From Branchipolynoe longqiensis (lineage: Eukaryota; Annelida; Polychaeta; Phyllodocida; Polynoidae): a DNA stretch of 64,000 nucleotides. The stretch spans positions 76,329,040-76,393,039 of the forward strand of contig CM059193.1 in NCBI GenBank assembly GCA_030323885.1. Direction: 5' to 3'. The notes under the pieces were generated by a model. The model had not been told where the DNA came from. It was given only the letters and a program-made list of their open reading frames with translations, and did not search any database. This document shows, one piece after another, positions 11,091 through 20,824 of the stretch. Position 1 is the stretch's first letter, and each line of letters opens with the position of its first letter. Made by a program: the position numbers and the translations under genes.

Positions 11091-11354
11091 TTTTATTTAA
11101 ATTGCATACAAATTGAGCAATAATAATAATAATAATATATTTTGTTCCACATGATCAATGTACACACAAGTTGATATTTATATCAGTAATTTTTTCACAT
11201 CATTTAATATCACTCATGTAACATGAAAATCAAAGATACACCCAGAAGATAATTTTAACATACACAAGAAAGTCAAACAACATTTTATTGATTACAATTA
11301 AACAAACATGGTTATGCATTACAAGAAAACGTTTAAAGAGAATTGAAAAAAAAA

Positions 11355-11586
11355 GGTTTGGCTAAATGCATGGTGTCAATGTGTAAATTTTCACATTTTC
11401 ACTCTAGCACAACATTATGCAAGTATAATTTTGATATCCTTTGTGGTACTGCTAACATATAGTACTACAAACATGCCTAATAAAGAGAGGCTACAATAAT
11501 TATTTGACTTGCTATCAATAAAATAATTAATTAATTATGAGCAATGTAACGTGGAGACCAAATAGGTGCTTCCCAGTTTTAGAGAA
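11355..11586. repeat. Dispersed repeat, partner of 4571-4815
   Basis: Colinear with 4571-4815 as described there. Confidence 0.55.
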
Positions 11587-11593
11587 AAACCCT

Positions 11594-11703
11594 TATATAA
11601 ATATATAAATATATAAATATATAAATATATAAATATATAAATATATAAATATATAAATATATAAATATATATATATATAAATATATAAATATATAAATAT
11701 ACA
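11594..11703. repeat. (ATATATAA)n microsatellite
   Basis: Perfect 8-bp AT array next to a SINE-B copy. Confidence 0.95.
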
Positions 11704-11922
11704 GGAGTCTGCACTGACATCTCAGGCAAACAGTCACATTGACAGGTAGGTGGGTGTGGATAGGATGATGGTACCAGGGAGCCTATGTGGTGTATTGGTT
11801 AGCACACTATCTTGGAATGCATGAGGTTTGGGTTCAAATTCTGCTCTAGGTGCAATATTCCATATTTTCAGGATCCTGTACAAGCTACACGCTGTACGGT
11901 CGTTGAACTTACCCTGTGTATA
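11703..11922 (+). mobile_element. SINE-B, diverged copy
   Basis: Leader GTCTGCACTGACATCTCAGG, box A GGTGTATTGGTTAGCACACT, weak box B, and the tail CTACACGCTGTACGG...ACCCTGTGTA. Confidence 0.75.
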
Positions 11923-12105
11923 TACAGTAAAACCTTTCTAACCGACCACCTCCACAGATCGGCCACTCCCCCATATCCATTGTTTATTTGGGTCCCAAAC
12001 GATTGCCAATGGTATTATTGTAACGGTAAAAAAAATATCCCTAAACTGACCACCTCCCTAAATGGACCATTTAAAGTCGATCCCATGATCGGTCGATTTA
12101 TGATC

Positions 12106-12107
<2 letters not shown>
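11923..12107. mobile_element. Candidate MITE (CAGTAAAACCTTTCTAACCGACC)
   Basis: Starts TACAGTAAAACCTTTCTAACCGACCACC and carries internal CCGACCACCTCC / CTGACCACCTCCCTAAATGGACC repeats, then runs into an AT array. The start resembles TA-inserting mariner/Tc1-type MITEs of animals. The right terminus was not found. Confidence 0.4.

Positions 12108-12150
<43 letters not shown>
12108..12150. repeat. (AT)n microsatellite
   Basis: Uninterrupted AT run. Confidence 0.95.
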
Positions 12151-12156
<6 letters not shown>

Positions 12157-12183
12157 AAACATAAAATTTATTATGGACTTAAA

Positions 12184-12280
12184 CGAGTCTGCACTAGATC
12201 GCCCAGGAAAGTAGCCACATAGACAGGTGAACGTGGATGGAGTGGTGACACCAGGTGACACTAGGTGCGCTGCTCTGTGA
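12184..12280 (+). mobile_element. SINE-B leader fragment
   Basis: GAGTCTGCACTAGATCGCCCAGG and the following CACATAGACAGGTGAACGTGG match the SINE-B leader. The tRNA core is lost. Confidence 0.5.
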
Positions 12281-12803
12281 ATAACAGCCACCAGGATTAT
12301 TATTAGCCGAGCTGCAACTAAAGCCCCAGTCACACATACCCGGACTAGCCCCGGATTTTAAGCCGGTGTCGTATTTTCAGCGCCCGGTCATTGTCAGCGG
12401 CCTGTCGTGGCTTCTGCGCATGCGCGGATTTTCGCACGTTGCGGCGATCACTGCTATTTGTTTTGTTTACACTCGGCGATTCGACGCTGATCTAGCTGCT
12501 ACGTTAATATCGCTTGTAATTTAAGGTTAATTTAATTAAATTTCATTATTTGAGTATGTAATTCTGTTAAATATGATCGCATTCAATAGATTTCGGCCTA
12601 ATCGGTCCCTAACACTGCCGGGTACCGTGGCTGAGCTTGTAGCCGGCGAGGGCATGGGTGTTTTGCATATGTCTTAAAATCCGCGCATGCGCAGAAGCCA
12701 CGACAGGCCGCTGACAATGACCGGGCGCTGAAAATACGACACCGGTGTAGGACGTTCAAAACACTACCCCGTTGAAAACACTACGGTCGTGTTTTCAACC
12801 TAA

Positions 12804-13251
12804 AGGCCCTGTCACATTACGGCGTATGGCGGGAGCGTATTGAAAACCTACGTAGGTCCTGCGCGTGCCGGCCTATGATGACATTTGGTGACCTTTCGGG
12901 TGGTTTTGAGCGTATGTGGAACCTACGAGGAGCGTACGAGGAGCGTATGAGGAGCGTATGGGAGCGTGCTGTGACATTTTTTGACAGTATGGGCCATACG
13001 CCCTCATAGGTCGAGTTTTTTTAGCATGCACAAAAAAATTTGGACGGACGGATTTATGAAAGCGCATGGCGGCGTATGCCTCATACGCTTCACATAAGCC
13101 GGCATCTGGCGGCATCTGGCGGCGTATGAGTAGCGTATGAGTAGCGTATGCGTAGCGTATGAGTAGCGTATACGGCGTATGCCGACGTATATGACGTAAC
13201 GCGCCTACCCCGCCATACGCTCCCGCAAAAAACCCTAATGTGACAGCCCCT
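12804..13251. mobile_element. TIR element of GCGTATG syllables
   Basis: Termini AGGCCCTGTCACATTACGGCGTATGGCGGGAGCG and complement-related CGCTCCCGC...TAATGTGACAGCCCCT. The interior repeats GAGCGTATG, GGCGTATG and GTAGCGTATG many times. The flanks are TAA (12801-12803) and TTA (13252-13254), so the target duplication is imperfect or the terminus is one base off. Confidence 0.7.
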
Positions 13252-13439
13252 TTAGTTCAAAACACTATGGTAGTGTTTTCTACTTAGGTTGAACACACTA
13301 CTGTTAAGTTCAAAACACTACCCCTACATACGTCCAAACACTACCCAAGTTCAAAACACTACCGTAACACGGCAGTGGGGGTTGTCAGTGTACTGTTGCA
13401 AAATGTAACCTACTGGTACATATTGGTATGCACATACTA

Positions 13440-13752
13440 TTTGGTTTGGTTATTGGGAGTTTTACGTCCTGGGAACATCTAAGGTCATATCAGGACACAC
13501 ATACTAGCAGTATACGCTGATAGCACTGCGGCGTCTGCACCACGTATTAGTATACACTGATTGTGCTGCGGCAACTGTACCACGTATTAGACTACGCTGA
13601 TGGTGCTGCAGTGTTTGGTTGTTTGGTTGTTGTTGTTTTATGTCCTAGCATCATCTATGGTTATCTCAAAACGGGTACTGACTTGTGACAGTGCACACTC
13701 ATGGCGACTTTATAGTGCTGCCCCACTGGGAGACCAGGCTGCCAGCACCATG
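13440..13752 (-). mobile_element. Two SINE-A tail fragments inside the nested element
   Basis: Fragment one at about 13440-13492 (TTGGTTATTGGGAGTTTTACGTCC...TCATATCAGGA). Fragment two at about 13612-13752 (TTGTTGTTTTATGTCCTAGC...CCAGCACCATGA). Neither has a tRNA head. Confidence 0.65.
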
Positions 13753-14696
13753 AGAGTAGTGTTTTGAACTTAAAGGGAGTGTTTTGAACTTAAGGATAGT
13801 GTTTTGAGCGTGGCCATGGTAGTGTTTTGAACCTACGTTTAACTAAGTTGAAAACACTACTGTAGTGTTTTGAACCTAGGTTGAAAACACTACTGTAGTG
13901 TTGTTGTGGGGTAGTGTTTTGAACTTACTACACCGGATCATCCTCGGACCAATCCCCCGGACTGACCCGGACAGCCCCGGACCATTTCGCTATTTTTGCT
14001 GTATTTTGCATCGCAGTCACATATCTAGGGACGAGCCAAGGTCTACCCACAGACCACAGCACGAATCACCCCAGATTGAGCTGGGCGACTCCCGTACAAC
14101 ACCCAGACTACCCAGTGTAGCCCCGGACCAGCCACGGACCATCCCCGGACCACGCCGGATGAGCCTCGGACAACCCCCGAACGACCCCCAGACTACCCCC
14201 AGACTACCCGGACAACCCCCGAACTACTCCCGGATAGCCCGAAGTATAAAAGACGTCGTTTCGCTGGAAAATGTCCCGGACTGCCCTGGACTTGTCCAGA
14301 CGACCCCGGACGAACTCCCGGACAACACATGGACTACCCGGATGAATCACGGATTGCACACGGATGATGCCGGATTAACCCCGGATTGCAATACTCCCCG
14401 GATCGCCCCGGATGTTTTTAACATTTCTAAACTGCCGGGCCGACCCCGGAAGATCGCGGACCACCAAGGACCAGCCACGGATCACCAAGGACCAGCCAAG
14501 GATGAGCCACGGATGAATCCAGATCACCCCGGATTCAGGGTCCGGGCACTGATCCGGGTAGGGGCTTAACCAATCAGCATTTATCATCGCCGTGGGGGCC
14601 GGGGGGCGGGGGGGGGGGGGTAGCTCGATTCCGGTCCATGGCTGTGGACTGTGGCGCATAATCAAGCTAGGGGAAGGGGGCGGCCCTCTGATACTA

Positions 14697-14831
14697 ACTG
14701 TTGAATTGATTTGTTGTGGTTACTGTAGTCGCTGGTGTCACATTTCTTGTCTCGGGTTGACGATTAAACCAAAGACCAACAAATACAAATGTCCCGTGTG
14801 CCATATTGGTGTACAAAACTATACCATTTGA
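14697..14831 (+). pseudogene. PHD-finger-like fragment
   Basis: The frame ending at 14831 reads CCGYCSRWCHISCLGL followed after 13 residues by CPVC. This is the C-x2-C, W-x-H-x2-C, C-x2-C second half of a PHD zinc finger. The first cysteine pair is not present in frame. It may be a final exon piece of a retroelement or host gene, since PHD fingers occur in some animal retrotransposon ORFs. No other part of such a gene is recognised nearby. Confidence 0.45.
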
Positions 14832-14942
14832 AAAGCAGAAAAGAAGTCTTGTGACTATTGCATTCTGACTGGTCATGTATGTGATGTGATATACATGTAG
14901 TAAACATGTATTCCAGTTTATGAGCCTAAATTCACAATCTAT

Positions 14943-15591
14943 AGCCGTGTTCACATGGGAAAAGTTTACGCCGCTTTATACAAGGCGGATAATATGAACC
15001 GAACTAGTGTCGCGTTCAGACGGGCAGTACTTGGACCAATCAATCAATCAGTGTCGCGTTCAGACGGGCAGTACTTGGGCCGGAAATCGATATCAGCGCA
15101 TGAGCAAGTCCATACTAACCAGCGCCAGTTTCTGTTAGTCGACGTCGGCACGAGAGAGTGTGGGTTCGACCTAGATATGTATAGACTGAATCATATTGTT
15201 TTGGAACCGTAAAAACTTCTGCTGGGCAGTGAAAACCTTAAAATAAATCATGAAAAAAATATCTGTGCACCTCTAGCAGGTTCATAGACCAAATTATATA
15301 ATATGCACTTTTGATCGACCGGAAAGTCAACAAACTAAGGTCTCGACTGCGCATGTGTGTAACGTCCTTAATCCGCCTCAAGTAAGTCGGTTGCATTCAC
15401 ACGGGCGATATAAGTCGAATCATAAAATTCGGTTCATATAAACCACCTACACAAGTGGTTTATCAAATCCGAATTATATGAATCGAATCAGCCCTAATCC
15501 GACTTAGTCTCGCGTTCACACGCGAAATGTAACCCGAACTATACAAGTCGATTTTTATGATTCGAATTAACTGCCCCATGTGAACAGGGCT
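14943..15591. mobile_element. TIR element AGCCGTGTTCACATGGG
   Basis: Termini AGCCGTGTTCACATGGG and CCCCATGTGAACAGGGCT. The interior repeats CGAATCATA, AAGTCG and AACCGAA syllables in both orientations. The flanks TAT (left) and TAA (right) allow a mutated 3-bp duplication. A second, half copy in the opposite orientation lies at 50277-50543. Confidence 0.7.
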
Positions 15592-15595
15592 TAAG

Positions 15596-15900
15596 AAGCA
15601 ACAATTATTCTTTTTATATGTCTTCATATTTCTCCGCTACTTTTGAGTTGAAAAATATAATAAAACATACCGTTTAATAGAATTTAAAAGTGAAATCGAC
15701 GGCGTTCTATCACCGGCATATTGTCTTTTTTGCATTCTTTCCCGTTTCACCAAATCTGTGCCGATATAAGTAGCCATTTGATATTGGAACCAGGCATTCT
15801 ACTTCCTGTTCCATACTGAAGTTATTTTCACCCGTATTTAGACTACATTGTCGTTCATCCGTATACTACGAGTACAGGGTGAATCTTTTATCTAGTTTAT
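15596..15900. mobile_element. GATTCACCC-type MITE, partial
   Basis: Matches the right three quarters of the complete copy at 19130-19516 (AAAAGTGAAATCGACGGCGTTCT..., CCATTTGATATTGGAACC, ATTTAGACTACATTGTCG). The left terminus is missing next to the TIR element at 14943. Confidence 0.7.
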
Positions 15901-16059
15901 ACACTGTCCTGGTGTTACGATCTTGTAAATGGGTAGGCCTACTATGCGATAAGCACTTGTAGAAAATACTTGTGTATTGCAACAGATTTATTTTTGTCTG
16001 TTTCTATGCCATTTGCCATATTCATTTATGTATTATTAGGTTTTTGTTGTCAGTAATCT

Positions 16060-16590
16060 GCATAGCAGCTCTGCGAATAATAAACACACTTAAGCTCTGT
16101 GGATAAAAATCACTATTTTGGGAATTAACAGAACACCTCTGCAGTTAATAAGCTATCTATAGGCTTTGAAAGATTTGCAAATATTAAATAGCGGTTTTAT
16201 TTCAAAGTTAAATAAATACAAAAGATGTAATAAATGCGAAGAATTATAATAGTGCTATTTTGGAATGGTGAAAGCAGCTCTGTGAATAATAATCATTCTT
16301 GTACTTTTTTCAATTGAAGATTTATAGTTATACCGCCTATCATGGATAAGTCTGAATAGACTTGTTTTCACCATTAGACAGCTTGTCGGTAGAAAGGCAG
16401 AGCCTACACTTTTACCGACACAAGGGATTTCTTAACCTTCCACACCACATAAACATGGTATGAGATATGCTAATTTGCAGAGCAAAACAGCACTGCAAAT
16501 TATAATAATTCTTGTGCTAATTCACAGAGCAAGGCAGCTCTGCAAATAGCAATCATTCTGCTGCTAATTCGCAGAGCTAAGCTCACCATC
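16060..16590. repeat. Degenerate GCAGCTCTGCGAATAAT repeats
   Basis: Several spaced copies of (A)GCAGCTCTGC(G/A)AAT followed by AATCATTCT, some with the palindrome GCAGAGCTGC-like core. No coding. The preceding 15901-16059 and following stretch to 16655 show nothing else. Confidence 0.5.
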
Positions 16591-16656
16591 GGCTATTGGG
16601 GGGGTGGGGGGGGGTCGCATAGTAGGCCTACTATAAAGTTGCCAGTCAGAAGTGTG

Positions 16657-17012
16657 TATCCAACTTGGTTGGTTGTTGGAGTTTTATGTCCTGGCAACAT
16701 CTAAGGTCATATCAGGATGGGCACCGACATGTGACAGTGCACACCTAAGGCAACTTTATTGTGCTTATCCCCAGTGGGAGACCAGGCCACCAGCACCATA
16801 CCCTGATATCCCACTCAGTCACATTATCCTGACACTGAGCCAAACTACCCTTGCCCTATCCTAATAATGCCGAGCACCTGGCTAGAGAGTGACAAGTATC
16901 AATTTTTACGTCATTGGTTTGACTCGACCAGGGTTCAAAGCCATGGGTTCGAATCCCACGATCTACCAAAATGGGAGATGGATGCTCAACTCATTCAGCC
17001 ATCCCTTCTGGT
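16657..17012 (-). mobile_element. SINE-A, full copy with extended head
   Basis: Tail at the left, tRNA-like head at about 16920-17000. It has an extra segment CAGGGTTCAAAGCCATGGGTTCG not in the 60990 copy but present at 32862. Downstream GTCCTGCTAACATAGCCTTC...CCCGACATGTT (17009-17057) also follows the copy at 32862. Confidence 0.8.
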
Positions 17013-17059
17013 CCTGCTAACATAGCCTTCGGGTTCTCCAGTTCTCCCGACATGTTGGC

Positions 17060-17455
17060 TGCCAGATAAAAGATTCACTCCGTACTTGTAGTAGGGATGA
17101 AACCCAACCCATTAGAAAAACTGGCGAAAAATATCTCCATGCTGGGTAAATGAAATGAACAGATAAATTCTTAATTTAAGAAGCAAAATATATTCTTTAT
17201 ATACGTCTTCATATTTACCCACTATCTTTGAGTTGGATAATATCATAGAACATGTAGTCTAAGGAACTTTAAAAGTGAAATCGACAGCATTCTATCGCTG
17301 CCATCTTGTCTTTTTGCATTCTTTCTCAATTCACCAACTCTGTGCCGATATAAGTAGCCATTTGAGCCTGGATCCAGGAATTCCACTTCCTGCTCCATAC
17401 TAAAGCAGTTTTTGCCAGTATTTAGACTTCGTGTCATTTACCCCTCTACTGCAAC
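17060..17455. mobile_element. GATTCACCC-type MITE copy
   Basis: AAAAGATTCACTCCGTACTTGTAGTA at the left, colinear internal motifs with 19130-19516, and a decayed right end. No clear target duplication. Confidence 0.7.
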
Positions 17456-18250
17456 GCTTGCTCTTGGGTGGTTTGTAACCTTACGATGGTTACCGGCTGC
17501 AGAACTGCAGCAATATAGAAAGGCACCAATAAATCGGTTCGATCTTTGGATTGAAGATTAAGCTTCAGGTGGGATGGTTGTAGAAACAGGGATTTCTTTA
17601 CAACAATTTAACAAAGAGTCCTTGGGGCAGATCCGGATCACTCCGGCCCAGCGGTAGCATTGCACTCATGTCCAGTAGCCAATGGTTCAGGAAGAAGGGA
17701 TGGGAAAAGGCGAGTTCAGCAGCAAGAACAAAGTGAGACAGCGAAAAAGGAAAGAGGCCCCACCCAAGCAAACAACTCCCTTGATCAGGGAGAGGAGTAA
17801 GCCTGGGGGGAAAAGGAAAATGGTAGTAAAGAGGAAAGAGAAATGAGGAGAGTTGAGTCAAAGGGCAGTGTCTCCTTGCTCTGTGGTGACCAGTCGGCGA
17901 GCCAGAGACACAGACGGAGTAAGAGATAGGAAGTGAAATGCCAGCCGGCTCCCCCTCCTGAAACTCTTTTCAGACATAATCAAGGAGGAGCGCAGCAGTG
18001 CGGAGAGGTGATAGAAGAGGTGTGGACGAAGTCCGGTCCGGACAGCAAGTGCTCTCTACTGCAAGTATGGATTAATCTTCTATCTAGGTGCATGCTGCTT
18101 GGTGGTCAGTGCATTCAGATTTGAAGCGGCCAAAGTGGCGCCCTCTGTGAATAAAAGGCTAGAGGACCAGGCTACCACTAACGCATTAGGACCAAAAGGA
18201 ATTTAACAAGGACGATCACCTTTGTTTTAAAAGTATATATTTGGCCTTAC
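17456..18250. other. Unassigned, contains a dispersed repeat at 17945-18075
   Basis: 17945-18075 (CTCCTGAAACTCTTTTCAGACATAATCAAGGAGGAG...GGACAGCAAGTGC) recurs at 46760-46885. The rest is unassigned. A TATATAT near 18233 and ATAAAAG near 18157 could be promoter elements for the Ly6 gene but nothing proves it. Confidence 0.35.
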
Positions 18251-18259
18251 CTACATAAA

Positions 18260-18503
18260 AGCTGGTGCTTAAGCTACAACTCATCAGTACCCGTTCCACA
18301 TGTGCACCTGACGTATACGAATGTGAATGCTACGCTTAATATGTTCAATGTAAAAGAATTACGCAATAGGTGGCGCCACCGATCTCACCGTACCTCAACA
18401 ATCTCCCCGACATCGCGACCTTCGGCCACTCACCAGTCTGACAGCAAAGGTTCCACAGCCATCAAATCAGACGTCCCAAGCACTCCCAGGAATCAAATTT
18501 AAG
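18260..18503 (+). other. Candidate untranslated first exon of the Ly6-like gene
   Basis: A strong donor AAG|GTAAGT sits at 18503/18504, 524 bp upstream of a good acceptor (ATTTTCAG, ending 19027) that opens the signal-peptide exon. The 5' limit is a guess. The sequence has no long reading frame, consistent with 5' UTR. Support is only the donor and its placement. Confidence 0.4.
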
Positions 18504-19049
18504 GTAAGTTGTCTGCTGTTTGCAATGTTACATTGTTGCAATGCTACCCATCACTTCGCCCAAAGGCAAAGTTATGCACATGGGATATGATGTGTGTGTA
18601 GAGAAGTATAATGATTCAGCATCATTTTGTTCAAGAATTGAAGTGGGCGTTGGCCGACATGTGCCAGTGTCGTGACTTCAAGTTCCACGAATCGAAACCG
18701 AGGATGGTCTGTTTGAAAGGCTTCTTTGTTGAATAGGTGAATTTGAACGCGTTCGCTTTGTGAAATACTTCGTTAGTTGATTAATTAAAAAAAGATGACA
18801 TTACTAACTAAACTTAACGGCAAAAGCTGAAAATCGGGGTCAATTTTGTTACACAATTGGTTTCAGAAGCATGGACGCTGTTTGAGGCTGACCGTCCTTC
18901 CAGGTTACCGAACCGAAACCTGTGAGACAAAAATGGCCGTCGGTGAAATAATTTCCTCACCGTTTGCCGGTAATATTACCTTTGCTGCCGACACGCCTTA
19001 ACATCTTTTAATCGCCACCATTTTCAGATTTCTGACTGAAATTGTCGAC

Positions 19050-19098
19050 ATGAAGCTCTTTGTTGCCGCCATCGTCTGTATCGGACTTCTTATGCCAA
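19050..19098 (+). CDS. Ly6/uPAR-like protein, coding exon 1 (signal peptide)
   Basis: The exon starts after the acceptor ATTTTCAG (19020-19027). The ATG at 19050 opens MKLFVAAIVCIGLLMP, a short basic start and hydrophobic core typical of a secretory signal. It ends after one base of the next codon at a GTAGGT donor (19099), phase 1, the usual place for the first coding intron in Ly6/three-finger genes. The one base joins GA of the exon at 33556 to make an arginine codon. The protein would enter the ER and end up on the cell surface. The ATG was chosen because it is the first after the acceptor and leads directly into the hydrophobic segment. Confidence 0.75.
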
Positions 19099-19129
19099 GT
19101 AGGTCAACTGGGAGTTTCCTCTCATCTAG

Positions 19130-19516
19130 ATAAAGGATTCACCTGGTACTTGCAGTACATGGGTGAATACCAACCCAATATAAAAACGGTCGAAAAAGCG
19201 GGTTAATGAAATGAGAGCCTAATTTCACAATCGAAGAAGCAACATTTATTCATTTATTATTGAAGCAACATTTATTAACTGGTACTTTTGAGTTGGAAAA
19301 TATAATAAAACATATACCTTAATGCAATTTAAAAGTGAAATCGACGGCGTTCTCTGGCCGCCATCTTGTCTTTTTGCATTCTCCCATTTCACAATATCTG
19401 TGCCAATATATGTAGCCATTTGATCATGGAACCATACTAAAGCTGTTTTCGCCCGTATCTAGACTACATTGTCGTTCACCCGTGTACTACAAGTACTGGG
19501 TGAATCTTGTATCTAA
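19130..19516. mobile_element. GATTCACCC-type MITE, complete, 11-bp duplication
   Basis: Flanked by CTCTCATCTAG at 19119-19129 and 19517-19527. The inverted termini are AAGGATTCACCTGGTACTTGCAGTACA and the complement of AAGATTCACCCAGTACTTGTAGTACA. An 8-11 bp duplication is typical of MuDR- or hAT-like elements; which one is inference. It sits 31 bp inside the Ly6 intron after exon 1. Partial copies at 15596 and 17060. Confidence 0.85.
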
Positions 19517-19527
19517 CTCTCATCTAG

Positions 19528-20225
19528 CCTGGTAGTGCAGCATATATGTGAAATATTTCAACAGAATTGTGGGTTTGATGATAAAAGCAATGTATTTGGC
19601 ACACAGTTAGGACATACCACTGTAAAATATTCTGATAATGATGCATTGGTGGGGGAATGCAAATGTTCTATTTGTGAAACAGGTGTATAGGGCCAGGTGC
19701 ATAGATGTTTATGTACTTGCTGGTGGTGCTTGATTCATTGGTAAATAGACAGTGTGGTGCCAGTAAGATAGTGTGTAAGGGGCACTTGGAGCTCTACCCA
19801 CTACCCCCTCCCCCCTCTGCTAGTCATGGATCACCACACACTCAGCTCAGGGCAGGTGTTGGCCAAGGGAGCCACACTGTGTGGTGGTGGTGGGCAGATC
19901 ACTGTAACCATGGGGACCGGATTCTCATTGGGAGAATGTGGTCAGGTGATATACTATGCTGGATCCATGTACCATATAAATAATAAACTAGAGGGCTTGG
20001 CTCTCTCTTCTTTCACTCTTTATACTCTTCCTTTCTCTTTTTGCCTGTATTGATTTCACTATAGCCTGCCTACACAACCACAGATTCAAGCCGTGGACTT
20101 TACACCACTACTGCACTAGGAATATTTTTGGATGTAGGGACATCACATATTTGTAACAAGGTAACTGCGGTGACCATTTTACAAAATGGCGGCCACAATT
20201 TCCTATTTTCACCCATAAGCTGAAC
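19528..20225 (+). other. Unassigned intronic sequence
   Basis: No repeat or gene recognised. Short open frames have no family resemblance and lie inside the inferred intron. Confidence 0.4.
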
Positions 20226-20487
20226 AATTCGGACAGGAAAGCCGGAGGGCGATGTCAGTTTTGGGAAATGGAGGTTTTATTCACATAACACTGTTAAGCT
20301 GCGAACACACTGGACGCGTATCTCGCGCGTGCGTCAAGCGTCGCGCGTGCGTAAAAAATCAAAACATATGTAATAAAGAGAACCCGAACACACTGGCGCG
20401 TGCATTTGTCGCGCGTGCGTCAGGCGTGCGTCATGGATCGCTTTTGGAGCGATTATTTACGCTTGACGCGTGGTGACGCGTGGCTTT

Positions 20488-20822
20488 TGCCCGACTTTGC
20501 CCGACTTTGCCTGACTTTGCCCGACTTTGCCCGACTTTGCCCGACTTTGCCCGACTTTGCCCGACTTTGCCCGACTTTGCCCGACTTTGCCCGACTTTGC
20601 CCGACTTTGCCCGACTTTGCCCGACTTTGCCCGACTTTGCCCGACTTTGCCCGACTTTGCCCGACTTTGCCCGACTTTGCCCGACTTTGCCCGACTTTGC
20701 CCGACTTTTCCCGTATTTGCCCGACATTTCCCAACTTTGCCCGACTTTTCCCAACTTTGCCCGACTTTGTCCGACTTTGTCCGACTTTGCTCGACTTTGC
20801 CGACTTTGCCCGACTTTGCCTG
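20488..20822. repeat. (CCCGACTTTG)n tandem array, 10-bp period
   Basis: More than 20 near-perfect 10-bp units at the left of the palindrome, degenerating after 20700. No matching array at the right end, so it expanded after the element formed or the other side was lost. Confidence 0.95.
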
Positions 20823-20824
20823 TC

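Larger units (their letters stand above)
12746..13933. mobile_element. Nested element of GTTCAAAACACTACC syllables
   Basis: Both ends carry CCGGTGTAG and GTTCAAAACACTACCCC in inverted orientation. The same syllable is scattered through it (about 12757-12795, 13258-13370, 13750-13930). It contains another TIR element and two SINE-A fragments. The boundary is not exact because the CCGGTGT/ACACCGG flanks also belong to the host element's symmetry. Confidence 0.6.
12322..14566. mobile_element. Composite TIR element of CCCGGAC syllables, TAA duplication
   Basis: Starts AGCCCCAGTCACACATACCCGG and ends with complement-related CCGGGTAGGGGCT, flanked by TAA at 12319-12321 and 14567-14569. The left part has an inverted repeat (12362-12435 facing 12678-12745). 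The right part (13937-14566) is a run of CCCGGAC/CCCCGGAT syllables. Another element is inserted at about 12746-13933. Open frames here follow the short period and are not genes. Confidence 0.7.

Noticed and set aside
13898..14569. 223-residue Pro/Asp-rich open frame
   Set aside because: Follows the CCCGGAC syllable repeat of a TIR element. No domain and no splice context.
20488..20822. CRISPR-like regular repeat
   Set aside because: Head-to-tail 10-bp units with no spacers, in an animal genome.
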